Part shown: positions 23,309 through 32,356 of the stretch, in pieces | Layout of the letters: the number at the start of each line of letters is the position of its first letter | Position numbering within the stretch: the first letter of the stretch is position 1 | Origin: an uncultured Anaerolineae bacterium | Lineage (GTDB): Bacteria; Chloroflexota; Anaerolineae; Promineifilales; Promineifilaceae | Length of the DNA stretch: 64,000 nucleotides | Assembly (NCBI GenBank): GCA_905479495.1 | Contig: CAJQMR010000002.1 | Span: forward strand, 310,001 to 374,000 | Direction: 5' to 3' | The notes under the pieces: generated by a model | What the model was told of the DNA's origin: nothing | Databases searched by the model: none | What the model saw: the letters and a program-made list of their open reading frames with translations, nothing else | Made by a program: the position numbers and the translations under genes

Positions 23309-23352
23309 AATCTCAGCGCAACTCTGCGTCTTCTCTGCGCTGCTCTGTGTTC
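23309..23352. repeat. CGCAGAGAAGACGCAGAG repeat
   Basis: Words of CGCAGAG and CTCTGCG between the sigma and anti-sigma genes. Relatives lie near 24146 and 31494. Confidence 0.7.
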
Positions 23353-23354
23353 CC

Positions 23355-23930
23355 CTATTTTTCTGCCAGCTCGGCAAAATCCAGCTCAATTACAACTTTC
23401 AACTGCTGCAAAGCCCGGTGCAGCCGCGATTTCACCGTTCCGGCAGGGATGTCCAGGGCTGCGGCCGTTTCTGCCTCGGACATCTCCAAAAAGTAGCGCA
23501 GGTAGATGACCTCTTGTGCCTTGGGGCGCAGCTGCTGCACCGCCTGCCACAGTTGGGCTGACTCATCCCGACTGACTGAGGTTGCGACAACGGCCGTATC
23601 CTGTTCTTGCCACCATCGCTTGACCATGGCCCAGTAGCGGGACACACTGCGCAGCCGATTCTTGGCCAGGTTGCGGGTTGTTTGTAGGAGCCACGGTTTA
23701 AACGGCCGTTCCGCATCAAACGAATCCAGCGCCAAAAACGCCCGCACAAACGCCTCCTGCGCCACATCCTCCGCCTCGGCAGGGTCATGCAGCAGCAGAT
23801 ACGCCAGCCGGAACACAGCTTCCTGATGCTGGCGCGCCAGCACTTCCCAGGCGGCTGCATCATTTTGCTGGGCCTGCTGAATTAAAGTTGCCTCTGTGGT
23901 GGCGGTGTCACTCGTTCCAGAACGTGCCAT
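23355..23930 (-). CDS. ECF-type RNA polymerase sigma factor
   Basis: 191 aa. Region 2: RLAYLLLHDPAEAEDVAQEAFVRAFL near residues 40-66. Region 4: QLRPKAQEVIYLRYFLEMSEAETAAALDIPAGTVKSRLHRALQQL, about 130-175. A middle stretch with WAMVKRWWQEQD is unusually Trp-rich. The ATG at 23930 has no clear SD. The downstream gene encodes an anti-sigma candidate. This pair is independent of the 9765-10953 pair, as the two sigma factors differ in sequence and partner type. Confidence 0.92.
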   Translation of the reverse strand: MARSGTSDTATTEATLIQQAQQNDAAAWEVLARQHQEAVFRLAYLLLHDPAEAEDVAQEAFVRAFLALDSFDAERPFKPWLLQTTRNLAKNRLRSVSRYWAMVKRWWQEQDTAVVATSVSRDESAQLWQAVQQLRPKAQEVIYLRYFLEMSEAETAAALDIPAGTVKSRLHRALQQLKVVIELDFAELAEK

Positions 23931-23979
23931 CTACTTACAATACACCGTTTGCCCCAATCGGTTCCATTTTGGATTAAAA

Positions 23980-24085
23980 GCAAAAAGCGAAACACGAATT
24001 TATCGAATAGACGAATGACACAAATATTTCTGAAAATTTGTCTTATTCGTTTATTCGTACCATTCGTGTTTTGCTTTTGTTTACG
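23980..24085. repeat. long inverted repeat, CACGAATTTATCGAATAG type
   Basis: AAAAGCGAAACACGAAT near 23981 has a distant complement ATTCGTGTTTTGCTTTTG near 24062, with repeated ATTCGT words between. It lies in the divergent spacer between the sigma gene and the YcaQ-like gene. No further gene is seen there. Confidence 0.7.
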
Positions 24086-24145
24086 AACGCTTGTTCTAAG
24101 TCGGTTTGCCGCGTATAATTCTGTAACAAAAGGCTGACCCCTTTT

Positions 24146-24177
24146 CTCAGCGCTCTCCGCGTTCTCTGCGGTAAATA
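24146..24177. repeat. CTCCGCGTTCTCTGCGG repeat
   Basis: G-family words TCTCCGCGTTCTCTGCGGTAA just upstream of the YcaQ-like ribosome site (CAGGAGAAACCG). Confidence 0.6.
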
Positions 24178-24191
24178 AACAGGAGAAACCG

Positions 24192-25415
24192 ATGACTGCC
24201 CAACTAATCCTCACCCGCCAAGATTTGCGCCGATTGGCCATTACCCGCCAGCACCTCACCAAAAAAGAAACGCCTGCCATGCTCGATGTCATTCGGGATT
24301 TAGGTTGCGTGCAATTGGACCCCATCCGGGCCGTGGAGCGTACCCATTTGCTGGTGCTGTGGAGCCGCCTGGGCAATTTTGATAAGGCTGAATTGAAGCA
24401 GCTGCGTTGGGCAGAAAAGGCGCTGTTTGAATATTGGGCCCATGCGGCTTCGATGGTGCTCACCGAAGAGTATCCCGTTTTTAATTGGGGGATGCGCCAC
24501 CGGCAAGCAGACAAGCGCCGCGCCGCCAAATACCAAAAATGGTTCGATGAACATCCGGGCATTATTGCACTAAAAGATCACATCCTGGATCGTCTGCGCG
24601 AGGAAGGGCCATTATTTTCACGGGATATCGAAACAGAAAACGACATGCGTTATGAGTCACGTTGGTCAAGCGGCCGTTTTGTGGGTTTTATCCTCGATTA
24701 TTTATGGACGAACGGGCAGATTCTCACGGTTGAGCGGGTGGGCAACCAACGCAAATGGGGCCTGGCCGAGGATTTTTGGCCAGCGTGGACGCCGCAGGAG
24801 GCGTGGACGGCCGAAGAGGTCTGTCGCTTTGCCGTTCAAAAAGCGGTTCGTGCCTTAGGGGCAGCGACGTCCAAACAAGTTAAAGTGCACTACACGCGGG
24901 GCATGTATCCGGGGGTAACGGCCGTTTTCCGCCAGCTTGTTAAAGAAGAAATCCTCATTCCCGTTACCGTGAAAGAGGTGCCCGGTGATTACTACCTGCA
25001 CGCCGCCGAGTTATCCCTGCTGCGCCAGCTGCAAAATGGCGACTGGCAGCCACGCACCACGCTGCTTTCCCCCTTCGATAACCTCATTTGCGACCGGGAT
25101 CGCACCGAAGCGCTGTGGGATTTTTACTTTCGCATTGAGATTTATGTGCCTAAAGCCAAGCGAGAGTACGGTTACTACGTCCTGCCCATTTTGGATGGTG
25201 ACCGGTTAATCGGCCGTATTGACCCCAAAATGGATCGCAAAACCAAGACGCTGCACATCTATAACGTCTATGCCGAACCGGGGGCTCCTAATTACAAGAA
25301 GACGGTGCGGGCGATTGGCAAAGCAGTCACTTCTCTGGCTTCATTTTTAGGGGCCAGGCAAATTGAGTGGGGGAACGTACCCGATGGCTGGGCGGCGCTT
25401 AAGCAGGTGGGCTGA
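24192..25415 (+). CDS. HTH_42 (YcaQ/AlkX-like) DNA glycosylase family protein
   Basis: 407 aa. The sequence follows the HTH_42 family: LILTRQDLRRLAI start, and the catalytic-type QxD motif in CVQLDPI near residue 36. In the family, QxQ marks AlkZ-like enzymes and QxD marks YcaQ-like enzymes, which excise bulky or cross-linked bases. FEYWAHAASMV, SRDIE and the C-terminal LLSPFDNLICDRDRTEALWDFYFRIEIYVPKAKREYGYY region are conserved. It likely unhooks DNA interstrand crosslinks or alkyl adducts. It overlaps the convergent ATPase gene by 17 nt at the 3' ends. Confidence 0.85.
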   Translation: MTAQLILTRQDLRRLAITRQHLTKKETPAMLDVIRDLGCVQLDPIRAVERTHLLVLWSRLGNFDKAELKQLRWAEKALFEYWAHAASMVLTEEYPVFNWGMRHRQADKRRAAKYQKWFDEHPGIIALKDHILDRLREEGPLFSRDIETENDMRYESRWSSGRFVGFILDYLWTNGQILTVERVGNQRKWGLAEDFWPAWTPQEAWTAEEVCRFAVQKAVRALGAATSKQVKVHYTRGMYPGVTAVFRQLVKEEILIPVTVKEVPGDYYLHAAELSLLRQLQNGDWQPRTTLLSPFDNLICDRDRTEALWDFYFRIEIYVPKAKREYGYYVLPILDGDRLIGRIDPKMDRKTKTLHIYNVYAEPGAPNYKKTVRAIGKAVTSLASFLGARQIEWGNVPDGWAALKQVG

Positions 25416-26634
25416 TGAGCAAATGTGCCTTGTGCCCGGCCTGGCCAATTCTAGAAGTTGCGCGGTCTATGCCGACGGCCGTTTTCACCTTAATCGCCTC
25501 AGGAATTCCGCGAGCAGCATGAATGGTGATCTTCATATGGGCCAGCGCCTCGCGGGATAAGTCTGCCCCAGCGACCTGGTTGCGCACCAGCACGCCAATC
25601 CCTTGCTGCTCAATCAAATCAAACAACGAGACAAAGCGAATGATCGCGTTGTAGTCCGTGCGCAAAATGTCCAGCGAAAAATTATCTAGCAGCAAAATCA
25701 GCGGAGTGCTCGCTTGCCGGGGCAAGGTCTGGAGAAAGTTGGCCCACTCATTTTCCAGCAGCGGGGCGCGAACGGCCGTCGCAAAATCTAGCCGCAAAAA
25801 CAAAACATCAGCCACGATCTGCTGCTGGTAAGTGAGCTGCTCCTGCTGCTCGATGGGTAAACTTTGTAGTTGGTCAAAAATTGCCCAGGCTGGGCTGTTA
25901 GGCTGCACGATGGCATCTGCTGGGGAACCAGCGCGCAAATCGACACCGCCAAAGGTATAAATGCGTGGCGGCACCAGCATCTCTTCCAACTGGGCAAAAC
26001 GATGCTGGTTGGAACTGCCAATGACCAGCAGGCCATGCTGGGCCAAAACAGGCAGTGTGGGCGCATAGCCTGTCATCTCCACTTCGTCAGCAAAGATGAG
26101 TCGCATTGGTTGCAATGTCTCCCGGATGAAAGCGGCACGATCAGTGGTGACCAGACGATGCTCTTGCCGATCCCAGGTGTAAAAATGGAGCAAATCGGCC
26201 CACTTTTTTACTGAGAGCAAGCTGATCGGCCTGCCACTCAGGAACCGCTTGCTGACCGCATAGTGATAATTGCCTTTGTGTATGATGGGCTCGATGTTGT
26301 CTGGCAGGTTAAAAACGCGGCGCAGCACCACGTCCAGCACGTTGAGGAACGTGGTTTTGCCCGTGCCCGGCTTGCCGCAAATGATGATGGGGGCTGGTGG
26401 CGGCGCAGACGGCCGTTCCCCTGCCCCACTTTTTCCCGATGCCAGCAGCGGCAGCCATTTGCTCCAGCCATTTTTCGCCCCATCTGGCGAGTGGCTAACC
26501 GGCGCTGGCTGCTGTAAAAAGGTGACGATGTGGGCCAAAATTTCCTGGTGAGCCTCACTAAACTTGGTGGGATCGAGTCCGGCGGAAACGGCCGTTGCTT
26601 CAATTTCTCGCCAAATTTCTGCTAAATCAGGCAC
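25399..26634 (-). CDS. AFG1/ZapE-like ATPase
   Basis: 411 aa. P-loop GKPGTGKTT (about 89-97); Walker B and following LIFADEVEMTGYAPTLPVL (about 182-200) and GLLVIGSSNQHRFAQLEEML match the AFG1/ZapE pattern, where bacterial ZapE acts in cell division and mitochondrial AFG1 in protein quality control. The C-terminal half has LILLLDNFSLDILRTDYNAIIRFVSLFD, a second possible Walker B-like region. The N-terminus is weakly conserved. It is longer than E. coli ZapE (about 375). The role is assigned by family only. Confidence 0.65.
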   Translation of the reverse strand: MPDLAEIWREIEATAVSAGLDPTKFSEAHQEILAHIVTFLQQPAPVSHSPDGAKNGWSKWLPLLASGKSGAGERPSAPPPAPIIICGKPGTGKTTFLNVLDVVLRRVFNLPDNIEPIIHKGNYHYAVSKRFLSGRPISLLSVKKWADLLHFYTWDRQEHRLVTTDRAAFIRETLQPMRLIFADEVEMTGYAPTLPVLAQHGLLVIGSSNQHRFAQLEEMLVPPRIYTFGGVDLRAGSPADAIVQPNSPAWAIFDQLQSLPIEQQEQLTYQQQIVADVLFLRLDFATAVRAPLLENEWANFLQTLPRQASTPLILLLDNFSLDILRTDYNAIIRFVSLFDLIEQQGIGVLVRNQVAGADLSREALAHMKITIHAARGIPEAIKVKTAVGIDRATSRIGQAGHKAHLLISPPA

Positions 26635-26664
26635 AATATTAATCCTATCCGTGTTCCAATGGGT

Positions 26665-27444
26665 TTACCCATTATTCATAAATGATTGGGCTTGCAGATA
26701 GGCTAACACTTTTTGTGAAAACATCTGATGCGACTCTTGTGTATATTTCACCACCGTATAAATTTGTGCCAGATTCTTCACGCCTGACTCCTCCACCATT
26801 TGGCGCAGACGTGGAAAGGTCATGTACCGTTCCCATCCCTTCACATTCCGCTCTTCGTAAATCTGGTTGATTTCATCATCGCTGTAAGCGTGGTACGTTT
26901 CTTGGTGTACCAGCCCATCCAGCGGCAGACGATCTCGTGGGGCGGGGTCTTCTGCCGGGTAGCCCAGCGAAAAACCAGCCACTGGCACCACGTTGGACGG
27001 CAGCTGTAAAATCTGGCCAATCTCGTCACAATTGGCCAGGGTGCTGCCCATATAGCAAATGCCCAGCCCACGCGCTTCTGCCGCTAAGGCCACGTTTTGC
27101 GACACCAACACGGCGTCAATTGTGGCAATCATGAAGCTCATGAAGTTGTCAAAATTGTCTGGTGCGTCATTGAGCGCTACCCAACGGCGCATCCGGTGGA
27201 AGTCGGCGCAAAAGGTGAGCAGTACCGGGGCATCTAGCACCATATTCTGAGCCATGTGTGGCTCGTATAATCGTTCGCGCAGCGCCCGGTCACGGGTGAC
27301 AATGATTGAATACGTTTGCATATTGCCCGACGACGAAGCACGAATACCTGCCGCTAATATTTCGTTGAGCAAGTCAGGTGGTACAGGGTCTGGCTTGTAG
27401 GCGCGAATGGAACGATGCTGTTTGATGGTATCTAAAATGTCCAT
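26665..27444 (-). CDS. NfsA-like nitroreductase family protein
   Basis: 259 aa. FMN-binding nitroreductase: HRSIRAYKPDPVPPDLLNEIL (residues 10-30) and GIRASSSGNMQTYSIIVT with the FMN-contacting SSSGN motif; GICYMGSTL and GYPAEDPAPRDRLPLDGLVHQE are typical of the oxygen-insensitive NfsA/FRP group. It probably reduces nitro compounds or quinones with NADPH. The physiological substrate is unknown. The ATG at 27444 starts MDILDTIKQHRS. It lies 31 nt upstream of the AFG1-like gene on the same strand; functional linkage is not apparent. Confidence 0.88.
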   Translation of the reverse strand: MDILDTIKQHRSIRAYKPDPVPPDLLNEILAAGIRASSSGNMQTYSIIVTRDRALRERLYEPHMAQNMVLDAPVLLTFCADFHRMRRWVALNDAPDNFDNFMSFMIATIDAVLVSQNVALAAEARGLGICYMGSTLANCDEIGQILQLPSNVVPVAGFSLGYPAEDPAPRDRLPLDGLVHQETYHAYSDDEINQIYEERNVKGWERYMTFPRLRQMVEESGVKNLAQIYTVVKYTQESHQMFSQKVLAYLQAQSFMNNG

Positions 27445-27652
27445 GATGAAAATCTCCCAAGTGATGATGCCATAATTGTGGTGCAGGCGTTAAGTATAAG
27501 CAACCAAAATTCTGAGCGGTAAATGAGAACGGCCGTTTGCAATCGTATAACGGCCGTGTTCCGTGTCACAATCAATTCAGGCATGGTGTTTAGAAGGTTG
27601 ATTAAGCAAATCATGCCCTATTGGGAGTCAACTATTTAACGGGAGTTAAAGT

Positions 27653-28816
27653 ATGAATTCACGTAAACGATTTTTGAGCATTTTACTGGCGCTGGTGGTG
27701 TTGGCCGGAACGGCCGTAGCTATTGGCGCGTTTGTTATTCCTACCGCAGAAGATTTGCTGGTGCAATCCCTGGAAACCAGCCAGACCATCACTGATGGCC
27801 ACGCCATTGTGGAACTGTCGCTAGACATTCCTGACAACGCGATGAGTGGCACCGTGGAAGCGTGGGGCCGCCTGGACGCAGGCCCCAACGGTGAGCCAGC
27901 CTTCCGTGTGGAAGTGCTAACGGCTGACGAAACTGATCTCATCGGCACCATTGCCGTGAGCGACGGCACGCAGTTCTGGGTGTGGAATCCCACGGAAAAC
28001 GTGGTGCTGACCGGCCAGTTTGAAGAACTGTACGCTCGCTTGGCTGACGAGATGGCCGGACAGGAATTCGACCACAATTTTGACCACGATGGTGATTTTG
28101 ACGAGGCAGCAATTCCCGAAACACCGGAAGAAGCAGTGGCTAAACTGCTGGAATATTTCACGGCAGAAAAGGCTGGCTCGGACGTCATTGGCGACACCAA
28201 TGTCAACACCGTCCGTCTCATCCCCATTCCTGAGCAAATGCCAGAAGAAGTGCGCGCTGCTGGTGGCCTGCTCAACGTCTGGCTGCGTGATGGCGACAGC
28301 GCCCCGGTGGGTATCGAATACGTTGGCAGCGCCCTGGGTTCTGGTGTGGCCCGCGCTACCTTCCTGGAAATCAACCAGGGTGTCGATGATGCCGTGTTTA
28401 CCTTCACGATTCCTGAGGGAGCGACGGTGATTGATGCTGCTGAAATTGAGCTGCCAGACAAGGCCCAGCTAGAAGAAGCGGCCGCTGCTGAACCGGATTT
28501 TGACCTGCTCAGCCCCGCTAGCTTGCCCGATGAGGCCTCGCTGCGTGAAACGACCAATGTGCGCGGCGCGATTGTGGAGCGGTATGGTTTGCCCAACGGC
28601 CGTTCCTTCACCATTGCCCAGGGTCGTACGGCCGTTAGCCTGACCCCAGAAGAAGGCGGCGAGAGCGTCACCGTGCGTGGTGTAACTGGCATGCTGTACG
28701 AGGATACTGAAGACGGCCGTACGCTGCTCAACTGGTCCGAAAGCGACATCCAATACTGGATCGGCGGCGATCTGACCGGCGAAGAAGCGCTGGCCATCGC
28801 GGAATCCCTCCAATAA
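27653..28816 (+). CDS. LolA-like exported protein with DUF4367-type C-terminus
   Basis: 387 aa. An N-terminal signal or anchor helix (RFLSILLALVVLAGTAVAIGAF) lacks a lipobox Cys. The body from about 35 to 270 has LolA/LppX-like features: SLETSQTITDGHAIVELSLDIP, DGTQFWVWNP, GDTNVNTVRLIPIPEQM, and repeated amphipathic strands. The C-terminal 100 residues resemble DUF4367 (TGMLYEDTEDGRTLLNWSESDIQYWIGG, ALAIAESLQ). It is similar in style to the anti-sigma-linked protein at 22553-23305. It may bind lipid or act with the ABC transporter encoded next; this is inference. Confidence 0.7.
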   Translation: MNSRKRFLSILLALVVLAGTAVAIGAFVIPTAEDLLVQSLETSQTITDGHAIVELSLDIPDNAMSGTVEAWGRLDAGPNGEPAFRVEVLTADETDLIGTIAVSDGTQFWVWNPTENVVLTGQFEELYARLADEMAGQEFDHNFDHDGDFDEAAIPETPEEAVAKLLEYFTAEKAGSDVIGDTNVNTVRLIPIPEQMPEEVRAAGGLLNVWLRDGDSAPVGIEYVGSALGSGVARATFLEINQGVDDAVFTFTIPEGATVIDAAEIELPDKAQLEEAAAAEPDFDLLSPASLPDEASLRETTNVRGAIVERYGLPNGRSFTIAQGRTAVSLTPEEGGESVTVRGVTGMLYEDTEDGRTLLNWSESDIQYWIGGDLTGEEALAIAESLQ

Positions 28817-28821
28817 GAAAG

Positions 28822-28915
28822 AGAGAGATTGGTTGATTGGAGATTGGAGATTTTGGTTCAATTCAATCTCCAATCTCTAATCTCTAATCTCCAGTCTTCA
28901 ATTACACAATCAACA
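28822..28915. repeat. intergenic inverted repeat, AATCTCC family
   Basis: GAGATTGGTTGATTGGAGATT words and complement AATCTCCAATCTCTAATC, filling the gap to the ABC gene. It ends 6 nt before that ATG, leaving no clear SD. Confidence 0.85.
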
Positions 28916-28920
28916 ATTCT

Positions 28921-30954
28921 ATGTCCGATCCCATCAAACTAACCAACCTCACCCGCCAGTTCCAGCGTGGCAACATGGACGTGCAAGCACTGCGCGGCGT
29001 AGATTTATCCATCGAACCAGGTGAATTTGTAGCCCTGGTTGGCCCCTCTGGCTCCGGCAAATCGACTTTGCTGAACCTGCTGGGCGGGCTGGATCGTGCC
29101 TCGGCGGGCGAGCTGTGGCTGAACGGTACGGCGCTGCACACGGCTACTGAAGCCGACCGGACGCTGCACCGCCGTTTGCGAGTGGGCTTCATCTTTCAGA
29201 GCTTTAATTTGTTGCCTCGTCTCACCACGCTGGAAAACGTAGCGGTGCCGCTCATGCTCGCCGGCGTCAGTGTGGCTGAGCGGGAAGCACGAGCCAAAGC
29301 ATTGCTGGAGAAAGTGGGTTTGGGCCACCGACTGGACCATTACCCCACTGAACTTTCCGGGGGCGAACAACAGCGAACGGCCGTTGCCCGGGCCCTCATC
29401 CACAACCCCAGCCTCATCCTGGCCGATGAACCCACCGGCAACCTCGACTCCAAAACCGGCGAAGAGGTGATGGCCCTGCTCAAGGAACTCAACCGAGAGC
29501 AAGGCATCACCCTCATTGTTGTCACCCACGACGAAGAAGTTGCCGCCTACGCCGACCGCATCGTCAAGCTCCGCGACGGTGACATTGTGGAAGAAGTTAA
29601 AAAAGAATGGGATGCTGATTACCCTGATTTTCCTGATCGGAATCAAAAAAATCAGGCAGATCAGGCAAATCAGCGTCCTATCCCAAAAGGACTCCAATTT
29701 AACGACATCGTGCGCCAGGCGCTGAGCAACCTGCGCCGTCGCCCGGTGCGTAACGTGCTTACGGCGGGTGGTGTCCTCATTGGTATTGTTACCCTGGTGG
29801 CGATGGTTTCCTTTGGCGTGGGCGTGCAGCGCGAAGTGCAGCGCAACTTCGAGAGCATTGGCCTGGAAAACCTGTTCGTCCGGCCCGTCTACGATGAGCC
29901 AGACGCCTTCGATCCCTTCGCCGAGCCATCGCCGCAAACCCCACTCACACCCGAACTGGTGGCCCAAATCGAGCAAATCCCGGACGTCATCAACGTTACG
30001 CCAGAGTTGATCTTACCTTACAGCATCGACATCGCCCTGACCTACAACGACACCTCGCTGCCCATCCGCGTGACCGATGGCAACGAGCCAGAATTTACCT
30101 TTGGCACCGATCCCGAACCGCTGGCTGGTTCTTTTCTAGACAGCCGCGCCACTGCTGGTACTGTGCTGGTGAAAGGCGTGGCTGATTCCTTGCTGGCCGA
30201 GGGTGAATCGTACGATGATTTGGTGGGGCAGGATGTTGCCTTGACGGTGCAGCTGCCGCGCGGCGAGACGCAAACGTTCACTAGCGAGATTGTGGGCGTG
30301 CGCGACGGCTTTGGCGGCAGCATTATCGAGCTGGGGCTGGCGGAGCGAGAAGCGATTTTGGCCTGGTGGTATAACGAGCCGGATATTTTGCAGACCGACG
30401 GGTATGACAGTTTGACGGTGCAGACGACGGATTTGGGGGCGATTACGGCCGTATCCAGCCAAATCGAAGAGCTCGGCCTGCAAACCCAATCGCTGGAGGC
30501 TATTCTAAATGTGGCTAACCAGGTGTTGGGGCTGATGCAGGCGCTGCTTGGCTCTGTGGGCGGGCTGGCGTTGCTGGTCGCCGCCCTTGGCGTGGCCAAC
30601 ACCATGATGATGGCCATCTATGAGCGCACCCGTGAGATTGGCGTGCTGAAAGCGCTGGGTGCCTCGGCGCGGGAAATTCGGGCGCTGTTTACTGTGGAAG
30701 CGGCGATGTTGGGCTTGCTTGGCGGCTTCTTTGGCCTTATTTTTGGCACGCTACTGGGGCGGCTGGTGGACTGGATTGGTCACCGCTTCCTCATCGCCGA
30801 AGGCGTAACGGGGATTGGTCAACTTTCAGTGGTGCCCCCTTGGCTGGCCATTGGCGCACTGGCCTTTGCCGCCTTCATTGGCGTTGTGGCCGGGCTTTAT
30901 CCGGCTGCCCGCGCGGCGAAATTAGATCCGGTGGCGGCGCTGCGGCATGAGTAA
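28921..30954 (+). CDS. MacB-like ABC transporter, ATPase and permease fused
   Basis: 677 aa. ATPase (1-230): Walker A GPSGSGKST (41-49), Q-loop FQSFNLLPRL, signature LSGGEQQR, Walker B LILADEPTGNLDS, H-loop VTHD. Permease (about 260-677): MacB-type membrane helix followed by an extracellular domain (YDEPDAFDP...), then three C-terminal helices with GLMQALLGSVGGLALLVAALGVANTMMM. Such fusions export lipoproteins, peptides or toxins; the substrate is unknown. The linker (about 233-258) is encoded by an inverted repeat (CTGATTTTCCTGAT and its complement), a repeat-derived insert. The LolA-like protein upstream may be a partner. Confidence 0.9.
   Translation: MSDPIKLTNLTRQFQRGNMDVQALRGVDLSIEPGEFVALVGPSGSGKSTLLNLLGGLDRASAGELWLNGTALHTATEADRTLHRRLRVGFIFQSFNLLPRLTTLENVAVPLMLAGVSVAEREARAKALLEKVGLGHRLDHYPTELSGGEQQRTAVARALIHNPSLILADEPTGNLDSKTGEEVMALLKELNREQGITLIVVTHDEEVAAYADRIVKLRDGDIVEEVKKEWDADYPDFPDRNQKNQADQANQRPIPKGLQFNDIVRQALSNLRRRPVRNVLTAGGVLIGIVTLVAMVSFGVGVQREVQRNFESIGLENLFVRPVYDEPDAFDPFAEPSPQTPLTPELVAQIEQIPDVINVTPELILPYSIDIALTYNDTSLPIRVTDGNEPEFTFGTDPEPLAGSFLDSRATAGTVLVKGVADSLLAEGESYDDLVGQDVALTVQLPRGETQTFTSEIVGVRDGFGGSIIELGLAEREAILAWWYNEPDILQTDGYDSLTVQTTDLGAITAVSSQIEELGLQTQSLEAILNVANQVLGLMQALLGSVGGLALLVAALGVANTMMMAIYERTREIGVLKALGASAREIRALFTVEAAMLGLLGGFFGLIFGTLLGRLVDWIGHRFLIAEGVTGIGQLSVVPPWLAIGALAFAAFIGVVAGLYPAARAAKLDPVAALRHE
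29618..29682. repeat. CTGATTTTCCTGAT inverted repeat inside the ABC gene
   Basis: GCTGATTACCCTGATTTTCC and its complement ATCAGGCAAATCAGC form a hairpin inside the coding sequence, translated as the Asp/Asn/Gln-rich linker between ATPase and permease. Confidence 0.75.
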
Positions 30955-30975
30955 TTTGGTAATTGTGTAATTGGG
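30951..30975. repeat. TAATTG-family repeat fragment
   Basis: Short A-family element that includes the ABC stop codon. Confidence 0.55.
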
Positions 30976-31029
30976 ATGGGTGAAACGACTATCATGAAGT
31001 GGCTTTTACCTTTATTGGTGAGTTTGTTG

Positions 31030-31083
31030 TAGCCGCAGTTTCTTACTGCGAAGATTTGGCGCGGAAAGAATCCGCGGCTACTA
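31030..31083. repeat. GCGGAAAGAATCCGCGGCTAC repeat
   Basis: Copy of the element at 22467 with an extra GTAGCCGCAGTTTCTTACTGC part. Confidence 0.8.
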
Positions 31084-31091
31084 GCACATTG

Positions 31092-31478
31092 CTATGCTAA
31101 TGAGGCAAATAGATCAATGATGTTGTCGTCGGGGTCTTTGACCTGTGCGTAGCGCTGGCCCCAGAAGGCGTCCCAGGGTGATTTGTGGCTTTGGTAGCCT
31201 GCGGCAACGACGTCTTCGTATAGTTTATCCACTTCAGCCGGGCTGTCGCACAAAAAGGCAATGCCCATGCGGTGGCCCGCCGGTTCCTCCCATTCGTCGT
31301 TGAAGCTCAGAATTACATCCAGCGAATCCCAAGCCAGGCGCAGGCCGCCGGGCAGGGTGACTTCCACATGCCCTTCGCTGTCCATCTCGGCCGGAATGTC
31401 CATACCCAGCAGCCGGTAGAACTTGAGCGACGCCGCCATATCTTTTACCACCAACCCGATTAAGTCTAATTTAGCCAT
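31092..31478 (-). CDS. VOC (glyoxalase) superfamily protein
   Basis: 128 aa. Two paired beta-alpha-beta-beta-beta modules: KLDLIGLVVKDMAASLKFYRLLGMDIP (1-28) and HRMGIAFLCDSPAEVDKLYEDVVAAGYQSHKSPWDAFWGQRYAQVKDPDDNIIDLFA (67-126). The final DPDDNIIDLF region is typical of glyoxalase/bleomycin-resistance/dioxygenase proteins. The metal ligands are not obvious, and the substrate is unknown. The ATG is preceded by AGGAGACCCAA. Length normal for a single-chain two-module member. Confidence 0.85.
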   Translation of the reverse strand: MAKLDLIGLVVKDMAASLKFYRLLGMDIPAEMDSEGHVEVTLPGGLRLAWDSLDVILSFNDEWEEPAGHRMGIAFLCDSPAEVDKLYEDVVAAGYQSHKSPWDAFWGQRYAQVKDPDDNIIDLFASLA

Positions 31479-31493
31479 TTGGGTCTCCTTTTT

Positions 31494-31524
31494 TTAACGC
31501 AGAGGCGCGGAGGCGCAGAGAGTT
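31494..31524. repeat. CGCAGAGGCGCGGAGGCGCAGAG repeat
   Basis: G-family words just upstream of the VOC gene. Confidence 0.65.
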
Positions 31525-31624
31525 AGGTTGCTGGTAAATAGGGATTTCCGCATTATTCTTGCTCTTGCGCTCTCCTTCCTGCTGACAAGGGAACATGCGT
31601 GCTAATTTTAGCCTGGATTTTGAT

Positions 31625-32284
31625 TTATACAAGACCAAAAGCGCGGACGGGAAACGTGCCAAACGCTTTGACTTTGACCGGGACGGCGAAGAAGCGGAAG
31701 TTATCATCGGGCAGGGCGTGGAGCGGGGCGAGGTGTTCGACGATGGGGATGTCGTGGCGCAGCAGGGTGGAATGGACGGGACGGCTGCCGTCGTCGGTGT
31801 CGTCGATGTTGTAGGAGTCGATGCCGACCAGGACTGCGCCGGATTGTTGCAGGTGCACGGCCGTTTCCCCCGTCAAAAATGTGTGCCCCTCAAAATATTG
31901 TTCGGTGTGCCAATGCTGCGACCAGCCAGTGTCAAATAAGACAGCTTTGCCCTGTAGATTTTTGTCTTGCAGCAGATCGGGGTGGAGGGAACGGCCGTAG
32001 CCCTGCGGCACCCGAATCACCACACAATCTAGATTGGCCAGCGAAGTTAAGGGCAGTTCCGATAAATCCTTGCCATCGGCGTAGCGGTGGAAGGGCGAAT
32101 CCACATAGGTGCCCGTGTTGGCCACCATCTCAATTTTGCCGATGTGGAACTCTGTGCCGCCACTGTAATGCCCCCGCGACGCTTCCCGGCTGAGGTAATC
32201 GCAAATGATGGGGGCGGGCAATCCTTTGTACGTAACCAGGCCATCCGTCACTGTGTGACTGACATCGATTAGTTTTTTAGACAT
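31625..32284 (-). CDS. cyclase family protein (kynurenine formamidase-like)
   Basis: 219 aa of the cyclase family PF04199. The metal site signature GTYVDSPFHRYADGKDLSELPL is at residues 57-78; LIDVSHTVTDGLVTYKG is the conserved start and VLVGIDSYNIDD a conserved later strand. Members include KynB, which hydrolyses N-formylkynurenine, and other isatin or cyclase-type hydrolases. No other tryptophan-degradation gene is nearby, so the substrate stays open. The ribosome site AAGGAAGG before the ATG is good. Confidence 0.82.
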   Translation of the reverse strand: MSKKLIDVSHTVTDGLVTYKGLPAPIICDYLSREASRGHYSGGTEFHIGKIEMVANTGTYVDSPFHRYADGKDLSELPLTSLANLDCVVIRVPQGYGRSLHPDLLQDKNLQGKAVLFDTGWSQHWHTEQYFEGHTFLTGETAVHLQQSGAVLVGIDSYNIDDTDDGSRPVHSTLLRHDIPIVEHLAPLHALPDDNFRFFAVPVKVKAFGTFPVRAFGLV

Positions 32285-32356
32285 AGGTTCCTTCCTTTTT
32301 GTGATTTATGAGCGAGTGATTATATAGTATTGAGCAGGATTCTGGATGACGAGGCC

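Noticed and set aside
27646..28797. 383-codon minus-strand frame opposite the LolA-like gene
   Set aside because: Ser/Pro-rich low-complexity product typical of an antisense shadow; the + strand frame has a signal peptide and domain features.
29005..29976. 323-codon minus-strand frame in the ABC gene
   Set aside because: The ABC ATPase frame on + has all motifs; the antisense protein has no recognizable pattern.
30042..30617. 191-codon minus-strand frame in the permease domain
   Set aside because: Antisense shadow of the MacB-like fusion; Ser-rich with no domain.
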